Source: Haplosporangium gracile
Taxonomy: Eukaryota > Mortierellomycota > Mortierellomycetes > Mortierellales > Mortierellaceae
DNA length: 55,380 nt
Assembly: GCA_015499985.1 (NCBI GenBank)
Contig: JAAAUF010000172.1
Span: forward strand, 1-55,380
Direction of reading: 5' to 3'
Shown here: positions 48,614 to 55,380 of the stretch, piece by piece
How positions within the stretch are numbered: the first letter of the stretch is position 1
Layout of the letters: the number at the start of each line of letters is the position of its first letter
Made by a program: the position numbers and the translations under genes
Notes under the pieces: generated by a model
The model's database searches: none
Seen by the model: only the letters and a program-made list of their open reading frames with translations
Told to the model about the DNA's origin: nothing

Positions 48614-48751
48614 GTGTGTGTGGTCTTCCATCTCGGTCCGAGCACATGCACGGCTCTTTTTCTCGTCAATTCATCACCCGCTCAGCTTTCCCCCTTTCCC
48701 CTCTTTTCGTTTGAAGAGGAAGAACAAGGTTCGATTCGACTTATCATATTG

Positions 48752-48759
48752 TATAAAAG
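48752..48759 (+). promoter_or_regulatory. TATA box of the alkaline ceramidase gene
   Basis: TATAAAAG, identical to the element of the SH3-like gene, stands 210 bases before the start codon and is followed by a pyrimidine-rich leader. Confidence 0.65.
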
Positions 48760-48961
48760 TCCCTCTCCGCCCGCCTCCGTTTCCTGCTCTCTTTTCTCTT
48801 CTTCTCAACCTCCTTCTCCACGCAGACTTCCTTCATACCTCCTCCTCTCCCCTCCCTCCCTTTACCTTCCACACCTCAGCAACAGTTGTCTCAGGAACAT
48901 TAAGGAAGCATAACTTTACAGGACAAGGATTAAATCGTTTACACATAGAATACACTACAAA

Positions 48962-50472
48962 ATGGCGCCAACGACAGCATCGTTTGACCAGATCGGATAC
49001 TGGTCGCCCAACACGGCATCCGTCGACTGGTGTGAAAGCAACTACGTCGTCTCCTACTACATTGCCGAGTAGGTTCCCCCCTCTTTCATTCCTTTCTCTT
49101 CTTTCCCTTCCCTTCCCTTCTCTTTCTTCTCTTTTTTCCCATGCCATCTCATGTGCGCTTTCGTGTCCATTCCTAATCTTTTTTTCCCTGTTTCATTTCA
49201 TTTTTGTATTATTTAACTTTTGATGAATAGATTCTGGAATACGATCTCGAGTTTATTTATTGTAGCATTGGGAGAACTGGGCTTATACCTATGCCCAACA
49301 AAAGAAAAACGGTTCAAGGTCGCCTTCCGAACAATCAGCGTCGTCGGCATCGGGTCGACACTCTTCCACGGCACCCTCCGTCACAAAATGCAGCTCCTCG
49401 GTAAGATACTCCTCTTTTTCCACTGATTGTTTTTCTTCCATCTGTCCAATCTCCTGAGAATGCCCCACCTGGACGCTAATCCATTGCTTTTTTTTTTTTT
49501 TTTTTTATTTTCGCGGGTGTCTTGATCTGATGGAATAGATGAGCTGCCAATGATTTACGCGGCGACGGCGTTATTGTTTATTTGTACTGAGACTAAATAC
49601 GGACCTCAGGGACGCTGGTTCCCCATCAGCCTCGCCACCTGGCTCGGTAAGTCATCCTCTCTTCTCCTTTTTCACTCTCTCTTTCTTTTTTCTAAAAGAG
49701 TTCGTGCGAATCATTGTTCTGCAACCCCGACCCGGTAGTTCACAACCCATACCTTCGTTTCTTTGCTTTCTTCTTTTGCCTCAAGAAAAAAATAATAATG
49801 CATAATGCGGGTTGTGAGCCCTGGTAGTGGATGTTTGTTTTGTCATGAGAAATGTTTAAAAAAAAAAAACTCGTGTTAACTAATCAGCTTATACGCCCAT
49901 TTTTTTTTTTTTATCTCTTTCCTTTTTCCACTACGACGGCGAATCCAACCAACCATCAACAACAACCACCCGACTGCAACAACTTTCAACAACAACCAAC
50001 CGACCAACAAACAGCGTTGACGACAATCTTTGTTTCAATCACAGGCGGAAAGGTGCAATTCTACACCTTCCAAGCATCCTTCGGTATCCTCCAACTCGCC
50101 ATCATCTTCCTCACTACCACCCTCCACCAGCGCCAGAAATCCATCATCGCCTCCTGGAACACCCCCTCAACCACTTCCGCCTGGCTCATCAAACGCGCGT
50201 TGGGGGTCTACACATTCGCAGTGACAATCTGGCTGATTGATTTACACCTGTGTGAATTCGTGAACGGCGTGGGTTCACAGTCGGTGTTGAAGTGGAACCC
50301 ACAGTTCCATGCCTGGTGGCATGTGTTCTCGATCTCCGGGGTCTACTTCACGACATTGTTGGTGACTTTTCAGCATTATGTCGAAAAGGGATTGAAACCT
50401 TCAGTGTACCTGTGGAAGAGCTTTGCGCCAGCTTTGACACTCGAGTCTACGAACCTCAAGAAAGTCGACTAG
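48962..50472 (+). CDS. Alkaline ceramidase (ACER/Ydc1/Ypc1 family)
   Basis: An intramembrane Zn enzyme that cleaves ceramide or phytoceramide to a sphingoid base and fatty acid, in the ER/Golgi. Four exons (48962-49068, 49231-49400, 49539-49646, 50015-50472) join in frame to 280 residues with about seven hydrophobic helices. The opening IGYWSPNTASVDWCESNY is the family start. The active-site set is complete: Ser78 and His82 (GSTLFHGTL), Asp93 (LLDELPMIY), and His227 and His231 (HAWWH). The 11-residue His-Asp and 4-residue His-His spacings equal those of human ACER3. Intron 3 (368 bases) is the longest and has A, T and CAA-rich runs. The tail has KSF...LKKVD. Convergent with SRC1. Confidence 0.93.
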
Positions 50473-50689
50473 TCAAGTTATTTTATAATGTTTTTCTATT
50501 CTATTGTCAAAACTCAGCAGTAATAATTATCTATATGGCTTTTATTATTGTGTAATTGTGTATTTTGAGTGGTAAAAAAAAAAAGGAAGAGTGTGGGGTT
50601 TGCGCTCACAGATACCCTGGTGAGGCACAGACAAAAACAACAGCCTATTATCTCTTCTTCTTTTTCTCCTTCCCTCACCTCCCTCAGAC

Positions 50690-53439
50690 TCAGTTCTGGG
50701 AGTAGGATCCATAGTCCTGCTGGGAGAGAGAAGGGTACAAAGAGTTCTCGGGGTTCAAGTACTCCGAGTCCTCACGTCTCATTCCAAAGAAGCTTCCATG
50801 AGGTCCCGTACGAGGTGGCACCTTGGGCACACCTCTCACTGCCCGTCCAGTACCGGTGCCACTACCAACAGAACTACCCAAATGCTCACCTCTCAAATAC
50901 CGCTCATCCTCCTCCTGATGCTGGTGCTGCTCATGATGCCCATGATGCTGACGCTGGTTGTGCTGATCATAAACTCCAGTCGACCCAACCCACTCCCAGA
51001 CACGATGCAACTCCCCACGGACTTCCTCCAAGGTAGCACGGACATTCGAGTTGCGTTCCACCACAGCCTCGACCTTGTTCCAGATCTCCTGTCGCCGAGC
51101 CGGGGAATGAACATCTGCCAGGAGGACATCCCGGAGATGATATTCTGGGAGGTATGGCTCTGGGTAGAGGACACGGTCAACGTAGTAGTAATGTGCTTGG
51201 TCCGACAGCTTCGTCAATACATTCTGGACAAGTCCATTAACTATACGCGTCTCCTTGCGCCTGCGAACAATGTGTACGTGAACCGCCGCTGCTCCAATCA
51301 GTCCCGCTGTCAGAGCTAAAATAGGTGAAGGTGTAAAAGCAACATGGATTTTGGTGAGTACTAGTTTAATGATAAAGGAAGCGTTCATGAAACAACAATA
51401 CAATGAAAAAGGTATACGGGTGACTTACTGAAGAGGATGAACTTAAACCTGAGGGCCCAGCCAACAAAGGTCTGGCGAAGACGGCAGCCCAACGACTTGC
51501 GTGGTCTCAATGATCGAATACGTTCCTCACTAAAAACGCATTGTTATGAAAACGTAAGAAGGCATTAGATACATGGAGTCGAAAAAATAAAATAGCAAAC
51601 GCGTTTTAGTTGGTACAACACTTGCAAAGAGACTCACTTTGCCAAACCGTGCTCAAAAATAATTGTATCAGGTCTGCGATGAAGCTCCTTCAATGCGAGC
51701 TTCCAGTACTGCAAAAAGTCTTCTCTATCAATGCTGGCCTAAAGCATGAAAAAAGACCGATGTTAATAATTGATCGATTGTTTGAAACGGCTGATATTTC
51801 CCGCTAAACACAAAAAAAAAAATCCCATCCTACTTACATCTTTGAGCTGCTCAAGTTGGAATTGAAGATCATCGGTCGAAATACTGCGGCGGGCGTTATA
51901 TTCGACACTGTTGACGGGTGCCTTGTCTTTGGTCAGCATCCCGCACTCCACCTTTCCAGCATGACTCTGCAAAAGCTGTTCAGCAGCATTAGCAACCTGA
52001 AGACTCTGATACTCCTTGGCCTTGTTCAGGACGCAGATCGGTGAGAAAGGAAGAAGGTTGCCAAAACTCAAAAGCTGGGGTTTCAGAATATACTCTGGAG
52101 GGCAGATGGGATCAGCGTCCGAATCAATACATGTCGCGTGGTCAGGGCAAGGGATGCACGATGGAGAAAACCAGCCTACGATAAGTAAAAACAGAACGCG
52201 TTAGTAAACTTGGTAATTGGTCTAACAAATGCTCTGAACGTTGATATCATAGTAACAGTAGTGAAAACGTACTCTTGCCCTTGGTCAATTCGTCTGTGGC
52301 GGGGGTGCAGAAGCCAATTTCGAATCTCGCCTGACGGTACCAGACGCCATATGCGAGAAAGATGGCTGGAAGGACAACCCAGAGGTATTTCAAAGCCTGT
52401 CGCAGATTCTCCTTCAGCTCTTTCAAATCGTCCTTGTCGTCCTGTGTCGAAGTGAGGCTAAGTTCCTTGGGTGTTGGAAGTTCTGCACAGGTAATTTGAC
52501 GCGCTTTGACTGCTGACTTTGGTGGTGGTGATGTTGACGATCTGGACAATGAGTCTGTCTTCTTTCCCTTGTCTACAGGCGAGGGCTTCATGAACTTTGA
52601 AAATGAGGGTTGTGCTGGGACTTTGAAGACGTGATCCTGATTTGCTGCTTCCTCGCTCTCCTTTGCTGCCCTTCGAGAGGCGATGCGTGTACTCGAGCGT
52701 GACCGAACCAAAGTAGGGGTTGTGCGTGTTCTTGACCGACTGCGTCCTGACTCGCTGCCGCTCTGGAATGGGTTCTCGTCCGAAAAGTTATTGCTCGTCT
52801 CCCTTGCCACCTTCTATGTATGACCGCATATCGATACAAAATTTTGAATTTAGTTTCTTTGAGAAAAATTGATATGACACGCGTCAATGATGTTGGTTAG
52901 GTCAATTCTTTAGCTTTTTTGCTTACCCTGGGACGACCTCGGGCAGGAGGTCGGCTGTCGTCGTCACTCTGCAAGTCAGTCTTTCGTGGCTTCCTGCCCC
53001 GAGTCGGTTCTTCATCCTGGTTTATTTCGACAATGCTGATCTCCTTAGAGAGCTTGGCGCGACTGTTGGTTCTTTTGGGTTTAATCTATGCGGTGAAGAA
53101 ATGCGGCAAAATATCATCAGTCAGCTATCGTCGCCTTTACACTGTAGCAGAGCTCAACACGCGTGTATTCAAGTGGAGGCGTATTCAAAACAGGTCAGTT
53201 ACCTTAGCGAACTTAGCAGTATCCTCGTGCTCAATCATATCCTCCACTTCCTCAAGCTCAGGAACATCAGGCTTGATATGTTCGTTGAAGAGGTCAACGA
53301 GTTGTTGCTTCCGGACGGCTCCTGTTGGGGGCTTGACGTTGTGCTGGATCAGAATGTCGCGAATCTGGTCCATTTTGATTGTCCATGGGTCAAAGTTCGG
53401 GTGCAGGTAGTGCGGCACTTCGTCTGCTGGTGGCACCAT
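50690..53439 (-). CDS. SRC1: Inner nuclear membrane protein Src1/Heh (LEM2/Man1 family)
   Basis: It tethers chromatin to the inner nuclear membrane and aids nuclear-pore and envelope repair. Seven exons (53439-53203, 53085-52927, 52813-52273, 52175-51838, 51738-51638, 51529-51429, 51315-50690) join in frame to 700 residues. Residues about 18-55 are the HeH (LEM-like) domain (MDQIRDILIQHNVKPPTG, then RKQQLVDLFNEHI). A basic Ser/Arg-rich nucleoplasmic stretch follows (residues 80-260). The first membrane helix is about 275-291 (YLWVVLPAIFLAYGVWY). The lumenal MSC domain has the conserved Cys set (CIPCPDHATC, then PICPPEYIL). The second helix is about 486-509, and then the winged-helix-like C-terminal domain (DQAHYYYVDRVLYPEPYL) faces the nucleus. 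The start was chosen at MVPPADEVP, since upstream residues look like leader. Confidence 0.92.
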
Positions 53440-53570
53440 GTTTGTGTTTTTGGAGTTTGCTTGTTGAAAAGGATGACTTGGCGTGCGTGTTTGTGAATCG
53501 AGAGTGCGTGATTGGTGATTGGAGAAGGGAAGGAGGAGAGACGAATGGTAAGCAAACAAGGGGGGTCGCC

Positions 53571-53598
53571 ACATATAAATCCGAAGTGACTGACGTCA
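53571..53598 (-). promoter_or_regulatory. TATA and palindromic CRE in the SRC1 promoter
   Basis: Upstream of SRC1 the plus strand reads ATATAAAT and then, 10 bases away, the perfect palindrome TGACGTCA (53591-53598). This palindrome is the ATF/CREB-type bZIP site. It lies about 155 bases before the start codon. Binding is inferred from the motif alone. Confidence 0.5.
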
Positions 53599-54779
53599 CT
53601 CGTGTTTTTTGCCACCATTTTTTCAGTTGACACCTCACTTCTCTGGCTAAGATAAATACTATCGGTTCACCGCCACGGAATGGCGTCCAACGGATCCATC
53701 ATACAAACAATACAATGAGATCTATCAATGCTGAGATATTGTTGTTTAACAGCAATAACATTAATTGCAATGCATGTCCACATGGTGCTGGGCGTTGCTA
53801 CATTTTTTTCTTTTCTTCTTCGTATATTCAGCGAGCGTGGGCGAAGAAAAGTAAGAAAATTCATTTTTTTTTCTTCAAGGACGCGTTGTGTCTCAATTGG
53901 CATACACTGCTTGATTCTTTTCTCTCATTATTATCATCACCGCAGCATGCCCGTTGGCAGATATCAGTCCCCTATCGCTGTTTTCCGATCGTAAGTGAAG
54001 AAAAGAAAGCAAGAAAATAAAGACGAGGGACCAATTAGGCCTTAAATGGCTTTGTGGGCTCTGGAAAGGAAAGGCAGGCAATTTTTAGAAAAAGGGTTGT
54101 GACCTTGTGTCCAAAATAATAACAATGCTCTCGATATATGCTGAACCATTGGTGCCTATTGTTCATGCTTTTGTTTTTTTACTTTCTTTACGGAGCAGTT
54201 TCGTTTTCGTTGAAGCCAATTGGCCTCTATGTCTCAAGGCAATGATCAATAGGTATAAAATACCATTATTCCAAATGGTTAATAGTGGACATGCCAAGGT
54301 ACTCCTAGTTATTAATTGGGAATGTACAAAATGTTTGGCAACAAAGGAAAGACATGGATGGGGTCAAGGGTGAGGACGTTCGATCGAAAGTCAAAAACAA
54401 AAGAAAAGACAATAAGGAAGAAAGAGAGGGCTCCCTGAATAACAAGTAGACAAAAAGAAAAAAAAAATAAAATGGTGAGCAGCATGCCTCCTTATGTGAG
54501 AAAGTGAGAAAAGACGAGCAGCTAAACCCAAAGAATTGCTCTCAATTGTTGTTGTTGGGTGGATGTACTGAGTGAATGGTCCCAAATCATCCCTTTTTCT
54601 TTCGTTCTCTCCACACACATATCCCTCAGCTGTGTATCTTTGCTGCAGTAGTGGCTAGTGGCAGTAGCAAACCTAGTTAGCTTGTCAGCCATCTTCCTCC
54701 ATCCACCCCCCATCTCCCCATTCCAATATCCAATAATCTCATAACCATTGGCTAAATTATCGAATAAGCCATTTGGCCT
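53599..54779. other. Gene-free region
   Basis: AT-rich DNA upstream of SRC1. Only short frames with no codon bias or domain. No gene is supported. Confidence 0.5.
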
Positions 54780-55230
54780 TTTTTATATTTTTTCTTCTCT
54801 ACTTTTCTTTGAGTGTTTCCCTTCGTTCCTCCTCCTGATTCTCCTTCTCCTCCAGTTCAACGGTGCAAAAAGTGCACTGTCTCTTTCTTCTTTTATTTCT
54901 TTTTCTCCGTATCACTCTCACACCCTCTCCCTTCACTCACCCTCTTCTGTTCCCTTCCCTTCCTTCTCATTCCTTCTCATTCCTTCTTCCTTCCTTCTAT
55001 CCCATCACCCTCCTTCTTTATTCCCCGCCTGGCCATCATCCTCACTGTCCGCTGTCACCCATCCTTGTCTTCTTTCTCACTCTCACTCTCACTCTCTCTC
55101 TCCATCTCCAGCGCAAACACCCATTTTTCACCAACTAACCAACCAATCAACAGCCACGACAGCCACAATACGACAGCCTTGACTCTCTCTTCTCTCTCTC
55201 CGTTGACCCCTCTCATTCGGACCATCAGAC
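54780..55230. repeat. Pyrimidine-rich leader tract
   Basis: A 450-base block of T/C-rich text with CTCACTCT- and CCTTCTCATT-like repeats (54960-54990 and 55080-55105). It ends just before an ATG in good context and is probably promoter or leader of a gene that runs out of the window. Confidence 0.7.
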
Positions 55231-55231
55231 C

Positions 55232-55292
55232 ATGGCACCTGCCAGCTCTGCTCACATCCCTTCGTCCCTCTCCCAACCTGACCCTTTTCAAT
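55232..55292 (+). CDS. Possible first exon of a gene cut by the window edge
   Basis: ATG in a strong context (accATGgc) at the end of the pyrimidine-rich leader begins MAPASSAHIPSSLSQPDPF. The frame would end at a TAG near 55370, but a GCAAGT sequence at 55293 could act as a GC-AG donor, with an acceptor TAG close to 55370. Only about 20 residues are visible, so no function can be given. It could also be just leader sequence. Confidence 0.3.
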
Positions 55293-55380
55293 GCAAGTTT
55301 CTCTTCCTCTTGAACACGTTTACTGCTTGTCCTTCCTTCACACACCTCTCTCCTTCTCACTCTCGATAGCTTGCTTTTTT

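Larger units (their letters stand above)
47686..48751. other. Spacer between GCN5 and the ceramidase gene
   Basis: About 1.1 kb with the GCN5 3' end, AT-rich sequence, C-rich patches at 48420-48450 and a long GTT array. No gene is seen. Confidence 0.55.

Noticed and set aside
48543..49223. 226-codon frame with a long Cys run
   Set aside because: The Cys run is only the GTT repeat read in another frame; the frame also crosses the ceramidase first exon in the wrong phase.

Overview
The window is a piece of a filamentous fungal nuclear genome. The genes are split by short GT-AG introns (about 50-250 bases, often with a CTAAC/CTAAT branch site). Codons lean towards C or G in the third position. 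Most intergenic DNA is AT-rich and full of microsatellites and pure purine or pyrimidine tracts. The gene set (D-arabinono-1,4-lactone oxidase, Kre9/Knh1-like GPI protein, LCL2, Src1/Heh, GCN5, methionine aminopeptidase 2) fits fungi; the general style suggests an early-diverging lineage such as Mortierellaceae, which is my inference. I rebuilt splice structures by hand, and each multi-exon gene below keeps one open frame across all its junctions.

1-12.3 kb: a small secreted SH3-like protein and, 1.1 kb on, its decayed tandem copy; a minus-strand FAD-monooxygenase-family gene whose cofactor motifs are eroded; the minus-strand ALO1-type lactone oxidase; and a tiny secreted protein with eight cysteines that lacks an ATG start. 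12.4-15.2 kb: an LCL2-like ER protein converging on a DUF7727-like membrane protein. 15.2-23.6 kb: a gene-poor stretch dominated by purine and pyrimidine tracts. 23.7-27.0 kb: one large intronless gene, possibly Kar9-like.

27-29 kb holds a ten-N assembly gap. 29.0-31.9 kb: two minus-strand genes, an SR-rich SCI1-like nuclear protein and a DUF2470 membrane protein. 32.8-35.7 kb: a three-exon microgene for the ninth COP9 signalosome subunit (COPS9/CSNAP), divergent from methionine aminopeptidase 2. 35.8-41.5 kb is gene-poor, with one short unknown ORF and a probably frameshifted Thr-rich secreted-protein gene.

41.7-53.4 kb is the densest part: a Kre9/Knh1-like GPI protein, an unrecognised six-exon gene, GCN5 with a shortened PCAF-type N-terminal module, an alkaline ceramidase, and the inner nuclear membrane protein Src1/Heh. 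The last 2 kb is a pyrimidine-rich leader that may feed a first exon cut off by the window edge. I see no operon-like logic, transposon, CRISPR array, tRNA or rRNA. The genes are mostly independent housekeeping functions, and the novelty lies in the small secreted genes, the decaying copies and the microgenes.
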